In this document: in pieces, positions 24,601 to 39,500 of the stretch
Position numbering within the stretch: position 1 is the stretch's first letter
How the letters are laid out: the number at the start of each line of letters is the position of its first letter
Assembly: GCA_034359265.1 (NCBI GenBank)
Contig: CP136898.1
Span: 56,967,501 to 57,031,500 of the forward strand
Reading direction: 5' to 3'
DNA from: Canna indica
Lineage: Eukaryota > Streptophyta > Magnoliopsida > Zingiberales > Cannaceae
DNA: 64,000 nucleotides
Position numbers and translations under genes: made by a program
Notes under the pieces: generated by a model
Databases searched by the model: none
What the model saw: only the letters and a program-made list of their open reading frames with translations
Told to the model about the DNA's origin: nothing

Positions 24601-27600
24601 ATTTATTTATGACAAACTAATACAAAGAATTGCACGCTTTTTGGAATAGAATCTTCAACGAAGTCGACTGATTGAACTTCAGGGTATCGGCTAGAAACGC
24701 CCAGCAATCTGAGTCCCGAGCGACTCCAGAACATTCACTGTGATGGGAGAAGTTGTTAATCGAGTTATATTTGATAGACTAATGCAAAGAATTGCACAAT
24801 TTTTCGAATAGAATCTTGAACGAAGCCGACTGATTGAACTTCGGGGTATCGGTTCGAAACGAACAGAAATCTGAGTCGCGAGCGACTCCAGAACATTCAC
24901 TGTGATGGGAGAAGTTGTTAATCGAGTTATTTAAGACAAACTAATGCAAAGAATTGCACGCTTTTTGGAATAGAATCTTCAACGAAGTCGACTGATTGAA
25001 CTTCAGGGTATCGGCTAGAAACGCCCAGCAATCTGAGTCCCGAGCGACTCCAGAATATTCACTGTGATGGGAGAAGTTGTTAATCTAGTTAGTTATGACA
25101 AACTAATGCAAAGAATTGCACGCTTTTTGGAATAGAATCTTCAACGAAGCCGACTGATTGAACTACAGGGTATCGGCTAGAAACGTCCAGCAATCTGAGT
25201 CCCGAGCGACTCCAGAACATTCACTGTGATGGGAGAAGTTGTTAATCGAGTTATTTATGACAAACTAATGCAAAGAATTGCACGCTTTTTGGAATAGAAT
25301 CTTCAACGAAGTCGACTGATTGAACTTCAGGGTATCGGCTAGAAACGCCCAACAATCTGAGTCCCGAGCGACTCCAGAATATTCACTGTGATGGGAGAAG
25401 TTGTTAATCTAGTTAGTTATAACAAACTAATGCAAAGAATTGCACGCTTTTTGGAATAGAATCTTCAACAAAGCCGACTGATTGAACTTCAGGGTATCGG
25501 TTAGAAACGCCCAACAATCTGAGTCCCGAGCGACTCCAGAATATTCACTGTGATGGGAGAAGTTGTTAATCGAGTTATTTATGACAAACTAATGCAAAGA
25601 ATTGCACGCTTTTTGGAATAGAATCTTCAACGAAGTCGACTGATTGAACTTCAGGGTATCGGCTAGAAACGCCCAGCAATCTGAGTCCCGAGCGACTCCA
25701 GAACATTCACTGTGATGGGAGAAGTTGTTAATCTAGTTAGTTATGACAAACTAATGCAAAGAATTGCACACTTTTTGGAATAGAATCTTCAACGAAGCCG
25801 ACTGATTGAACTTCAGGGTATCGGCTAGAAACGCCCAGCAATCTGAGTCCCGAGCGACTCCAGAACATTCACTGTGATGGGAGAAGTTGTTAATCGAGTT
25901 ATATTTGATAGACTAATGCAAAGAATTGCACAATTTTTCGAATAGAATCTTGAACGAAGCCGACTGATTGAACTTCGGGGTATCGGTTCGAAACGAACAG
26001 AAATCTGAGTCGCGAGCGACTCCAGAACATTCACTGTGATGGGAGAAGTTGTTAATCGAGTTATTTAAGACAAACTAATGCAAAGAATTGCCCGCTTTTT
26101 GGAATAGAATCTTCAACGAAGTCGACTGATTGAACTTCAGGGTATCGGCTAGAAACGCCCAGCAATCTGAGTCCCGAGCGACTCCAGAACATTCACTGTG
26201 ATGGGAGAAGTTGTTAATCGAGTTATATTTGATAGACTAATGCAAAGAATTGCACAATTTTTCGAATAGAATCTTGAACGAAGCCGACTGATTGAACTTC
26301 GAGGTATCGGTTCGAAACGAACAGAAATCTGAGTCGCGAGCGACTCCAGAACATTCACTGTGATGGGAGAAGTTGTTAATCGAGTTATTTATGACAAACT
26401 AATGCAAAGAATTGCACGCTTTTTGGAATAGAATCTTCAACGAAGTCGACTGATTGAACTTCAGGGTATCGGCTAGAAACGCCCAGCAATCTGAGTCCCG
26501 AGCGACTCCAGAACATTCACTATGATGGGAGAAGTTGTTAATCGAGTTATTTATGACAAACTAATGCAAAGAATTGCACGCTTTTTGGAATAGAATCTTC
26601 AACGAAGTCGACTGATTGAACTTCAGGGTATCGGCTAGAAACGCCCAACAATCTGAGTCCCGAGCGACTCCAGAATATTCACTGTGATGGGAGAAGTTGT
26701 TAATCTAGTTAGTTATAACAAACTAATGCAAAGAATTGCACGCTTTTTGGAATAGAATCTTCAACAAAGCCGACTGATTGAACTTCAGGGTATCGGTTAG
26801 AAACGCCCAACAATCTGAGTCCCGAGCGACTCCAGAATATTCACTGTGATGGGAGAAGTTGTTAATCGAGTTATTTATGACAAACTAATGCAAAGAATTG
26901 CACGTTTTTTGGAATAGAATCTTCAACGAAGTCGACTGATTGAACTTCACGGTATCGGCTAGAAACGCCCAACAATCTGAGTCCCGAGCGACTCCAGAAT
27001 ATTCACTGTGATGGGAGAAGTTGTTAATCTAGTTAGTTATAACAAACTAATGCAAAGAATTGCACGCTTTTTGGAATAGAATCTTCAACAAAGCCGACTG
27101 ATTGAACTTCAGGGTATCGGTTAGAAACGCCCAGCAATCTGAGTCCCGAGCGACTCCAGAACATTCACTATGATGGGAGAAGTTGTTAATCGAGTTATAT
27201 TTGATAGACTAATGCAAAGAATTGAACAATTTTTCGAATAGAATCTTGAACGAAGCCGACTGATTGAACTTCGGGATATCGGTTCGAAACGAACAGAAAT
27301 CTGAGTCGCGAGCGACTCCAGAACATTCACTGTGATGGTAGAAGTTGTTAATCGATTTATTTATGACAAACTAATGCAAAGAATTGCACGCTTTTTGGAA
27401 TAGAATCTTCAACGAAGTCGACTGATTGAACTTCAGGGTATCGGCTAGAAACGCCCAGCAATCTGAGTCCCGAGCGACTCCAGAACATTCACTGTGATGG
27501 GAGAAGTTGTTAATCTAGTTAGTTATGACAAACTAATGCAAAGAATTGCACACTTTTTGGAATAGAATCTTCAACGAAGCCGACTGATTGAACTTCAGGG

Positions 27601-27828
27601 TATCGGCTAGAAACGCCCAGCAATCTGAGTCCCGCGCGACTCCAGAACATTCACTGTGATGGGAGAAGTTGTTAATCGAGTTATATTTGATAGACTAATG
27701 CAAAGAATTGCACAATTTTTCGAATAGAATCTTGAACGAAGCCGACTGATTGAACTACGGGGTATCGGTTCGAAACGAACAGAAATCTGAGTCGCGAGCG
27801 ACTCCAGAACATTCACTGTGATGGGAGA
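21673..27828. repeat. 38-monomer higher-order unit, second copy (6,156 bp)
   Basis: This copy of 15517-21672 has the same order of landmarks. I noticed one clear substitution by eye: 'gactcctgaac' near 22620, where the first copy has 'gactccagaac'. Identity at this offset runs from roughly 15446 to 21691 against 21602 to 27847. It ends at the monomer at 27829, which is the 'atttaagac' form where the first copy has 'atttatgac'. Such low divergence points to a recent block duplication by unequal exchange or similar; assembly duplication should also be considered. Confidence 0.9.
23617..27180. repeat. 22-monomer repeat, copy 2 (3,564 bp)
   Basis: This matches 17461-21024 at an offset of 6,156 bp as part of the larger duplication, and matches 27181 onward at 3,564 bp. 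It includes the marked monomers 'attccacgc' near 24466, 'aaacgtccagc' near 25183, 'ttgcccgc' near 26090 and 'cacgtttttt' near 26902. Confidence 0.88.
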
Positions 27829-30530
27829 AGTTGTTAATCGAGTTATTTAAGACAAACTAATGCAAAGAATTGCACGCTTTTTGGAATAGAATCTTCAACG
27901 AAGTCGACTGATTGAACTTCAGGGTATCGGCTAGAAACGCCCAGCAATCTGAGTCCAGAGCGACTCCAGAATATTCACTGTGATGGGAGAAGTTGTTAAT
28001 CGATTTATTTATGACAAACTAATGCAAAGAATTCCACGCTTTTTGGAATAGAATCTTCAACGAAGCCGACTGATTGAACTTCAGGGTATCGGCTAGAAAC
28101 GCCCAGCAATCTGAGTCCCGAGCGACTCCAGAACATTCACTGTGATGGGAGAAGTTGTTAATCGATTTATTTATGACAAACTAATACAAAGAATTGCACG
28201 CTTTTTGGAATAGAATCTTCAACGAAGTCGACTGATTGAACTTCAGGGTATCGGCTAGAAACGCCCAGCAATCTGAGTCCCGAGCGACTCCAGAACATTC
28301 ACTGTGATGGGAGAAGTTGTTAATCGAGTTATATTTGATAGACTAATGCAAAGAATTGCACAATTTTTCGAATAGAATCTTGAACGAAGCCGACTGATTG
28401 AACTTCGGGGTATCGGTTCGAAACGAACAGAAATCTGAGTCGCGAGCGACTCCAGAACATTCACTGTGATGGGAGAAGTTGTTAATCGAGTTATTTAAGA
28501 CAAACTAATGCAAAGAATTGCACGCTTTTTGGAATAGAATCTTCAACGAAGTCGACTGATTGAACTTCAGGGTATCGGCTAGAAACGCCCAGCAATCTGA
28601 GTCCCGAGCGACTCCAGAATATTCACTGTGATGGGAGAAGTTGTTAATCTAGTTAGTTATGACAAACTAATGCAAAGAATTGCACGCTTTTTGGAATAGA
28701 ATCTTCAACGAAGCCGACTGATTGAACTACAGGGTATCGGCTAGAAACGTCCAGCAATCTGAGTCCCGAGCGACTCCAGAACATTCACTGTGATGGGAGA
28801 AGTTGTTAATCGAGTTATTTATGACAAACTAATGCAAAGAATTGCACGCTTTTTGGAATAGAATCTTCAACGAAGTCGACTGATTGAACTTCAGGGTATC
28901 GGCTAGAAACGCCCAACAATCTGAGTCCCGAGCGACTCCAGAATATTCACTGTGATGGGAGAAGTTGTTAATCTAGTTAGTTATAACAAACTAATGCAAA
29001 GAATTGCACGCTTTTTGGAATAGAATCTTCAACAAAGCCGACTGATTGAACTTCAGGGTATCGGTTAGAAACGCCCAACAATCTGAGTCCCGAGCGACTC
29101 CAGAATATTCACTGTGATGGGAGAAGTTGTTAATCGAGTTATTTATGACAAACTAATGCAAAGAATTGCACGCTTTTTGGAATAGAATCTTCAACGAAGT
29201 CGACTGATTGAACTTCAGGGTATCGGCTAGAAACGCCCAGCAATCTGAGTCCCGAGCGACTCCAGAACATTCACTGTGATGGGAGAAGTTGTTAATCTAG
29301 TTAGTTATGACAAACTAATGCAAAGAATTGCACACTTTTTGGAATAGAATCTTCAACGAAGCCGACTGATTGAACTTCAGGGTATCGGCTAGAAACGCCC
29401 AGCAATCTGAGTCCCGAGCGACTCCAGAACATTCACTGTGATGGGAGAAGTTGTTAATCGAGTTATATTTGATAGACTAATGCAAAGAATTGCACAATTT
29501 TTCGAATAGAATCTTGAACGAAGCCGACTGATTGAACTTCGGGGTATCGGTTCGAAACGAACAGAAATCTGAGTCGCGAGCGACTCCAGAACATTCACTG
29601 TGATGGGAGAAGTTGTTAATCGAGTTATTTAAGACAAACTAATGCAAAGAATTGCCCGCTTTTTGGAATAGAATCTTCAACGAAGTCGACTGATTGAACT
29701 TCAGGGTATCGGCTAGAAACGCCCAGCAATCTGAGTCCCGAGCGACTCCAGAACATTCACTGTGATGGGAGAAGTTGTTAATCGAGTTATATTTGATAGA
29801 CTAATGCAAAGAATTGCACAATTTTTCGAATAGAATCTTGAACGAAGCCGACTGATTGAACTTCGAGGTATCGGTTCGAAACGAACAGAAATCTGAGTCG
29901 CGAGCGACTCCAGAACATTCACTGTGATGGGAGAAGTTGTTAATCGAGTTATTTATGACAAACTAATGCAAAGAATTGCACGCTTTTTGGAATAGAATCT
30001 TCAACGAAGTCGACTGATTGAACTTCAGGGTATCGGCTAGAAACGCCCAGCAATCTGAGTCCCGAGCGACTCCAGAACATTCACTATGATGGGAGAAGTT
30101 GTTAATCGAGTTATTTATGACAAACTAATGCAAAGAATTGCACGCTTTTTGGAATAGAATCTTCAACGAAGTCGACTGATTGAACTTCAGGGTATCGGCT
30201 AGAAACGCCCAACAATCTGAGTCCCGAGCGACTCCAGAATATTCACTGTGATGGGAGAAGTTGTTAATCTAGTTAGTTATAACAAACTAATGCAAAGAAT
30301 TGCACGCTTTTTGGAATAGAATCTTCAACAAAGCCGACTGATTGAACTTCAGGGTATCGGTTAGAAACGCCCAACAATCTGAGTCCCGAGCGACTCCAGA
30401 ATATTCACTGTGATGGGAGAAGTTGTTAATCGAGTTATTTATGACAAACTAATGCAAAGAATTGCACGTTTTTTGGAATAGAATCTTCAACGAAGTCGAC
30501 TGATTGAACTTCACGGTATCGGCTAGAAAC
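27181..30530. repeat. 22-monomer repeat, copy 3, incomplete at its right end
   Basis: It follows copy 2 directly and repeats its order ('attgaacaatt' near 27220, 'cccgcgcg' near 27632, 'attccacgc' near 28030, 'aaacgtccagc' near 28747, 'ttgcccgc' near 29653, 'cacgtttttt' near 30466). The match stops inside the monomer near 30530, where 'cccaacaat' of copy 2 is replaced by 'cccagcaat', and different monomers follow. That abrupt switch is a likely exchange breakpoint. Confidence 0.85.
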
Positions 30531-33500
30531 GCCCAGCAATCTGAGTCCCGAGCGACTCCAGAACATTCACTGTGATGGGAGAAGTTGTTAATCTAGTTAG
30601 TTATGACAAACTAATGCAAAGAATTGCACACTTTTTGGAATAGAATCTTCAACGAAGCCGACTGATTGAACTTCAGGGTATCGGCTAGAAACGCCCAGCA
30701 ATCTGAGTCCCGAGCGACTCCAGAACATTCACTGTGATGGGAGAAGTTGTTAATCGAGTTATATTTGATAGACTAATGCAAAGAATTGCACAATTTTTCG
30801 AATAGAATCTTGAACGAAGCCGACTGATTGAACTTCGGGGTATCGGTTCGAAACGAACAGAAATCTGAGTCGCGAGCGACTCCAGAACATTCACTGTGAT
30901 GGGAGAAGTTGTTAATCGAGTTATATTTGATAGACTAATGCAAAGAATTGCACAATTTTTCGAATAGAATCTTGAACGAAGCCGACTGATTGAACTTCGG
31001 GGTATCGGTTCGAAACGAACAGAAATCTGAGTCGCGAGCGACTCCAGAACATTCACTGTGATGGGAGAAGTTGTTAATCGAGTTATTTAAGACAAACTAA
31101 TGCAAAGAATTGCACGCTTTTTGGAATAGAATCTTCAACGAAGTCGACTGATTGAACTTCAGGGTATCGGCTAGAAACGCCCAGCAATCTGAGTCCCGAG
31201 CGACTCCAGAATATTCACTGTGATGGGAGAAGTTGTTAATCTAGTTAGTTATGACAAACTAATGCAAAGAATTGCACGCTTTTTGGAATAGAATCTTCAA
31301 CGAAGCCGACTGATTGAACTTCAGGGTATCGGCTAGAAACGTCCAGCAATCTGAGTCCCGAGCGACTCCAGAACATTCACTGTGATGGGAGAAGTTGTTA
31401 ATCGAGTTATTTATGACAAACTAATGCAAAGAATTGCACGCTTTTTGGAATAGAATCTTCAACAAAGTCGACTGATTGAACTTCAGGGTATCGGCTAGAA
31501 ACGCCCAACAATCTGAGTCCCGAGCGACTCCAGAATATTCACTGTGATGGGAGAAGTTGTTAATCTAGTTAGTTATAACAAACTAATGCAAAGAATTGCA
31601 CGCTTTTTGGAATAGAATCTTCAACAAAGCCGACTGATTGAACTTCAGGGTATCGGTTAGAAACGCCCAACAATCTGAGTCCCGAGCGACTCCAGAATAT
31701 TCACTGTGATGGGAGAAGTTGTTAATCGAGTTATTTATGACAAACTAATGCAAAGAATTGCACGCTTTTTGGAATAGAATCTTCAACGAAGTCGACTGAT
31801 TGAACTTCAGGGTATCGGCTAGAAACGCCCAGCAATCTGAGTCCCGAGCGACTCCAGAACATTCACTGTGATGGGAGAAGTTGTTAATCTAGTTAGTTAT
31901 GACAAACTAATGCAAAGAATTGCACACTTTTTGGAATAGAATCTTCAACGAAGCCGACTGATTGAACTTCAGGGTATCGGCTAGAAACGCCCAGCAATCT
32001 GAGTCCCGAGCGACTCCAGAACATTCACTGTGATGGGAGAAGTTGTTAATCGAGTTATATTTGATAGACTAATGCAAAGAATTGCACAATTTTTCGAATA
32101 GAATCTTGAACGAAGCCGACTGATTGAACTTCGGGGTATCGGTTCGAAACGAACAGAAATCTGAGTCGCGAGCGACTCCAGAACATTCACTGTGATGGGA
32201 GAAGTTGTTAATCGAGTTATTTAAGACAAACTAATGCAAAGAATTGCACGCTTTTTGGAATAGAATCTTCAACGAAGTCGACTGATTGAACTTCAGGGTA
32301 TCGGCTAGAAACGCCCAGCAATCTGAGTCCCGAGCGACTCCAGAACATTCACTGTGATGGGAGAAGTTGTTAATCGAGTTATATTTGATAGACTAATGCA
32401 AAGAATTGCACAATTTTTCGAATAGAATCTTGAACGAAGCCGACTGATTGAACTTCGAGGTATCGGTTCGAAACGAACAGAAATCTGAGTCGCGAGCGAC
32501 TCCAGAACATTCACTGTGATGGGAGAAGTTGTTAATCGAGTTATTTATGACAAACTAATGCAAAGAATTGCACGCTTTTTGGAATAGAATCTTCAACGAA
32601 GTCGACTGATTGAACTTCAGGGTATCGGCTAGAAACGCCCAGCAATCTGAGTCCCGAGCGACTCCAGAACATTCACTGTGATGGGAGAAGTTGTTAATCG
32701 AGTTATTTATGACAAACTAATGCAAAGAATTGCACGCTTTTTGGAATAGAATCTTCAACGAAGTCGACTGATTGAACTTCAGGGTATCGGCTAGAAACGC
32801 CCAGCAATCTGAGTCCCGAGCGACTCCAGAACATTCACTGTGATGGGAGAAGTTGTTAATCGAGTTATTTATGACAAACTAATGCAAAGAATTGCACGCT
32901 TTTTGGAATAGAATCTTCAACGAAGTCGACTGATTGAACTTCAGGGTATCGGCTAGAAACGCCCAGCAATCTGAGTCCCGAGCGACTCCAGAACATTCAC
33001 TGTGATGGGAGAAGTTGTTAATCTAGTTAGTTATGACAAACTAATGCAAAGAATTGCACACTTTTTGGAATAGAATCTTCAACGAAGCCGACTGATTGAA
33101 CTTCAGGGTATCGGCTAGAAACGCCCAGCAATCTGAGTCCCGAGCGACTCCAGAATATTCACTGTGATGGGAGAAGTTGTTAATCTAGTTAGTTATAACA
33201 AACTAATGCAAAGAATTGCACGCTTTTTGGAATAGAATCTTCAACAAAGCCGACTGATTGAACTTCAGGGTATCGGTTAGAAACGCCCAACAATCTGAGT
33301 CCCGAGCGACTCCAGAATATTCACTGTGATGGGAGAAGTTGTTAATCGAGTTATTTATGACAAACTAATGCAAAGAATTGCACGCTTTTTGGAATAGAAT
33401 CTTCAACGAAGTCGACTGATTGAACTTCAGGGTATCGGCTAGAAACGCCCAGCAATCTGAGTCCCGAGCGACTCCAGAACATTCACTGTGATGGGAGAAG

Positions 33501-36500
33501 TTGTTAATCTAGTTAGTTATGACAAACTAATGCAAAGAATTGCACACTTTTTGGAATAGAATCTTCAACGAAGCCGACTGATTGAACTTCAGGGTATCGG
33601 CTAGAAACGCCCAGCAATCTGAGTCCCGAGCGACTCCAGAACATTCACTGTGATGGGAGAAGTTGTTAATCGAGTTATATTTGATAGACTAATGCAAAGA
33701 ATTGCACAATTTTTCGAATAGAATCTTGAACGAAGCCGACTGATTGAACTTCGAGGTATCGGTTCGAAACGAACAGAAATCTGAGTCGCTAGCGACTCCA
33801 GAACATTCACTGTGATGGGAGAAGTTGTTAATCGAGTTATTTATGACAAACTAATGCAAAGAATTGCACGCTTTTTGGAATAGAATCTTCAACGAAGTCG
33901 ACTGATTGAACTTCAGGGTATCGGCTAGAAACGCCCAGCAATCTGAGTCCCGAGCGACTCCAGAACATTCACTGTGATGGGAGAAGTTGTTAATCGAGTT
34001 ATTTATGACAAACTAATGCAAAGAATTGCACGCTTTTTGGAATAGAATCTTCAACGAAGTCGACTGATTGAACTTCAGGGTATCGGCTAGAAACGCCCAG
34101 CAATCTGAGTCCCGAGCGACTCCAGAACATTCACTGTGATGGGAGAAGTTGTTAATCGAGTTATTTATGACAAACTAATGCAAAGAATTGCACGCTTTTT
34201 GGAATAGAATCTTCAACGAAGTCGACTGATTGAACTTCAGGGTATCGGCTAGAAACGCCCAGCAATCTGAGTCCCGAGCGACTCCAGAACATTCACTGTG
34301 ATGGGAGAAGTTGTTAATCTAGTTAGTTATGACAAACTAATGCAAAGAATTGCACACTTTTTGGAATAGAATCTTCAACGAAGCCGACTGATTGAACTTC
34401 AGGGTATCGGCTAGAAACGCCCAGCAATCTGAGTCCCGAGCGACTCCAGAACATTCACTGTGATGGGAGAAGTTGTTAATCGAGTTATTTATGACAAACT
34501 AATGCAAAGAATTGCACGCTTTTTGGAATAGAATCTTCAACGAAGTCGACTGATTGAACTTCAGGGTATCGGCTAGAAACGCCCAACAATCTGAGTCCCG
34601 AGCGACTCCAGAATATTCACTGTGATGGGAGAAGTTGTTAATCTAGTTAGTTATAACAAACTAATGCAAAGAATTGCACGCTTTTTGGAATAGAATCTTC
34701 AACAAAGCCGACTGATTGAACTTCAGGGTATCGGTTAGAAACGCCCAACAATCTGAGTCCCGAGCGACTCCAGAATATTCACTGTGATGGGAGAAGTTGT
34801 TAATCGAGTTATTTATGACAAACTAATGCAAAGAATTGCACGCTTTTTGGAATAGAATCTTCAACGAAGTCGACTGATTGAACTTCAGGGTATCGGCTAG
34901 AAACGCCCAGCAATCTGAGTCCCGAGCGACTCCAGAACATTCACTGTGATGGGAGAAGTTGTTAATCTAGTTAGTTATGACAAACTAATGCAAAGAATTG
35001 CACACTTTTTGGAATAGAATCTTCAACGAAGCCGACTGATTGAACTTTAGGGTATCGGCTAGAAACGCCCAGCAATCTGAGTCCCGAGCGACTCCAGAAC
35101 ATTCACTGTGATGGGAGAAGTTGTTAATCGAGTTATATTTGATAGACTAATGCAAAGAATTGCACAATTTTTCGAATAGAATCTTGAACGAAGCCGACTG
35201 ATTGAACTTCGGGGTATCGGTTCGAAACGAACAGAAATCTGAGTCGCGAGCGACTCCAGAACATTCACTGTGATGGGAGAAGTTGTTAATCGAGTTATTT
35301 AAGACAAACTAATGCAAAGAATTGCACGCTTTTTGGAATAGAATCTTCAACGAAGTCGACTGATTGAACTTCAGGGTATCGGCTAGAAACGCCCAGCAAT
35401 CTGAGTCCCGAGCGACTCCAGAATATTCACTGTGATGGGAGAAGTTGTTAATCTAGTTAGTTATGACAAACTAATGCAAAGAATTGCACGCTTTTTGGAA
35501 TAGAATCTTCAACGAAGCCGACTGATTGAACTTCAGGGTATCGGCTAGAAACGCCCAGCAATCTGAGTCCCGAGCGACTCCAGAACATTCACTGTGATGG
35601 GAGAAGTTGTTAATTGATTTATTTATGACAAACTAATACAAAGAATTGCACGCTTTTTGGAATAGAATCTTCAACGAAGTCGACTGATTGAACTTCAGGG
35701 TATCGGCTAGAAACGCCCAGCAATTTGAGTCCCGATCGACTCCAGAACATTCACTGTGATGGGAGAAGTTGTTAATCTAGTTAGTTATGACAAACTAATG
35801 CAAAGAATTGCACGCTTTTTGGAATAGAATCTTCAACAAAGCCGACTGATTTAACTTCAGGGTATCGGCTAGAAACGCCCAGCAATCTGAGTCCCGAGCG
35901 ACTCCAGAACATTCACTGTGATGGGAGAAGTTGTTAATCGAGTTATTTATGACAAACTAATGCAAAGAATTGCACGCTTTTTGGAATAGAATCTTCAACG
36001 AAGTCGACTGATTGAACTTCAGGGTATCGGCTAGAAACGCCCAGCAATCTGAGTCCCGAGCGACTCCAGAACATTCACTGTGATGGGAGAAGTTGTTAAT
36101 CGAGTTATTTATGACAAACTAATGCAAAGAATTGCACGCTTTTTGGAATAGAATCTTCAACGAAGTCGACTGATTGAACTTCAGGGTATCGGCTAGAAAC
36201 GCCCAGCAATCTGAGTCCCGAGCGACTCCAGAACATTCACTGTGATGGGAGAAGTTGTTAATCTAGTTAGTTATGACAAACTAATGCAAAGAATTGCACG
36301 CTTTTTGGAATAGAATCTTCAACGAAGCCGACTGATTGAACTTCAGGGTATCGGCTAGAAACGCCCAGCAATCTGAGTCCCGAGCGACTCCAGAACATTC
36401 ACTGTGATGGGAGAAGTTGTTAATCGATTTATTTATGACAAACTAATACAAAGAATTGCACGCTTTTTGGAATAGAATCTTCAACGAAGTCGACTGATTG

Positions 36501-39500
36501 AACTTCAGGGTATCGGCTAGAAACGCCCAGCAATCTGAGTCCCGAGCGACTCCAGAACATTCACTGTGATGGGAGAAGTTGTTAATCGAGTTATATTTGA
36601 TAGACTAATGCAAAGAATTGCACAATTTTTCGAATAGAATCTTGAACGAAGCCGACTGATTGAACTTCGAGGTATCGGTTCGAAACGAACAGAAATCTGA
36701 GTCGCGAGCGACTCCAGAACATTCACTGTGATGGGAGAAGTTGTTAATCGATTTATTTATGACAAACTAATGCGAAGAATTGCACGCTTTTTGGAATAGA
36801 ATCTTCAACGAAGCCGACTGATTGAACTTCAGGGTATCGGCTAGAAACGCCCAGCAATCTGAGTCCCGAGCGACTCCAGAACATTCACTGTGATGGGAGA
36901 AGTTGTTAATCGAGTTATATTTGATAGACTAATGCAAAGAATTGCACAATTTTTCGAATAGAATCTTGAACGAAGCCGATTGATTGAACTTCGAGGTATC
37001 GGTTCGAAACGAACAGAAATCTGAGTCGCGAGCGACTCCAGAACATTCACTGTGATGGGAGAAGTTGTTAATCGAGTTATTTATGACAAACTAATGCAAA
37101 GAATTGCACGCTTTTTGGAATAGAATCTTCAACGAAGTCGACTGATTGAACTTCAGGGTATCGGCTAGAAACGCCCAGCAATCTGAGTCCCGAGCGACTC
37201 CAGAACATTCACTGTGATGGGAGAAGTTGTTAATCGAGTTATTTATGACAAACTAATGCAAAGAATTGCACGCTTTTTGGAATAGAATCTTCAACGAAGT
37301 CGACTGATTGAACTTCAGGGTATCGGCTAGAAACGCCCAACAATCTGAGTCCCGAGCGACTCCAGAATATTCACTGTGATGGGAGAAGTTGTTAATCTAG
37401 TTAGTTATAACAAACTAATGCAAAGAATTGCACGCTTTTTGGAATAGAATCTTCAACAAAGCCGACTGATTGAACTTCAGGGTATCGGTTAGAAACGCCC
37501 AACAATCTGAGTCCCGAGCGACTCCAGAATATTCACTGTGATGGGAGAAGTTGTTAATCGAGTTATTTATGACAAACTAATGCAAAGAATTGCACGCTTT
37601 TTGGAATAGAATCTTCAACGAAGTCGACTGATTGAACTTCAGGGTATCGGCTAGAAACGCCCAGCAATCTGAGTCCCGAGCGACTCCAGAACATTCACTG
37701 TGATGGGAGAAGTTGTTAATCTAGTTAGTTATGACAAACTAATGCAAAGAATTGCACACTTTTTGGAATAGAATCTTCAACGAAGCCGACTGATTGAACT
37801 TCAGGGTATCGGCTAGAAACGCCCAGCAATCTGAGTCCCGAGCGACTCCAGAACATTCACTGTGATGGGAGAAGTTGTTAATCGAGTTATATTTGATAGA
37901 CTAATGCAAAGAATTGCACAATTTTTCGAATAGAATCTTGAACGAAGCCGACTGATTGAACTTCGGGGTATCGGTTCGAAACGAACAGAAATCTGAGTCG
38001 CGAGCGACTCCAGAACATTCACTGTGATGGGAGAAGTTGTTAATCGAGTTATTTAAGACAAACTAATGCAAAGAATTGCACGCTTTTTGGAATAGAATCT
38101 TCAACGAAGTCGACTGATTGAACTTCAGGGTATCGGCTAGAAACGCCCAGCAATCTGAGTCCCGAGCGACTCCAGAATATTCACTGTGATGGGAGAAGTT
38201 GTTAATCTAGTTAGTTATGACAAACTAATGCAAAGAATTGCACGCTTTTTGGAATAGAATCTTCAACGAAGCCGACTGATTGAACTTCAGGGTATCGGCT
38301 AGAAACGCCCAGCAATCTGAGTCCCGAGCGACTCCAGAACATTCACTGTGATGGGAGAAGTTGTTAATTGATTTATTTATGACAAACTAATACAAAGAAT
38401 TGCACGCTTTTTGGAATAGAATCTTCAACGAAGTCGACTGATTGAACTTCAGGGTATCGGCTAGAAACGCCCAGCAATCTGAGTCCCGATCGACTCCAGA
38501 ACATTCACTGTGATGGGAGAAGTTGTTAATCTAGTTAGTTATAACAAACTAATGCAAAGAATTGCACGCTTTTTGGAATAGAATCTTCAACAAAGCCGAC
38601 TGATTTAACTTCAGGGTATCGGCTAGAAACGCCCAGCAATCTGAGTCCCGAGCGACTCCAGAACATTCACTGTGATGGGAGAAGTTGTTAATCGAGTTAT
38701 TTATGACAAACTAATGCAAAGAATTGCACGCTTTTTGGAATAGAATCTTCAACGAAGTCGACTGATTGAACTTCAGGGTATCGGCTAGAAACGCCCAGCA
38801 ATCTGAGTCCCGAGCGACTCCAGAATATTCACTGTGATGGGAGAAGTTGTTAATCTAGTTAGTTATAACAAACTAATGCAAAGAATTGCACGCTTTTTGG
38901 AATAGAATCTTCAACAAAGCCGACTGATTGAACTTCAGGGTATCGGTTAGAAACGCCCAACAATCTGAGTCCCGAGCGACTCCAGAATATTCACTGTGAT
39001 GGGAGAAGTTGTTAATCTAGTTAGTTATGACAAACTAATGCAAAGAATTGCACACTTTTTGGAATAGAATCTTCAACGAAGCCGACTGATTGAACTTCAG
39101 GGTATCGGCTAGAAACGCCCAGCAATCTGAGTCCCGAGCGACTCCAGAACATTCACTGTGATGGGAGAAGTTGTTAATCGAGTTATATTTGATAGACTAA
39201 TGCAAAGAATTGCACAATTTTTCGAATAGAATCTTGAACGAAGCCGACTGATTGAACTTCGGGGTATCGGTTCGAAACGAACAGAAATCTGAGTCGCGAG
39301 CGACTCCAGAACATTCACTGTGATGGGAGAAGTTGTTAATCGAGTTATTTAAGACAAACTAATACAAAGAATTGCACGCTTTTTGGAATAGAATCTTCAA
39401 CGAAGTCGACTGATTGAACTTCAGGGTATCGGCTAGAAACGCCCAGCAATCAGAGTCCCGAGCGACTCCAGAACATTCACTGTGATGGGAGAAGTTGTTA

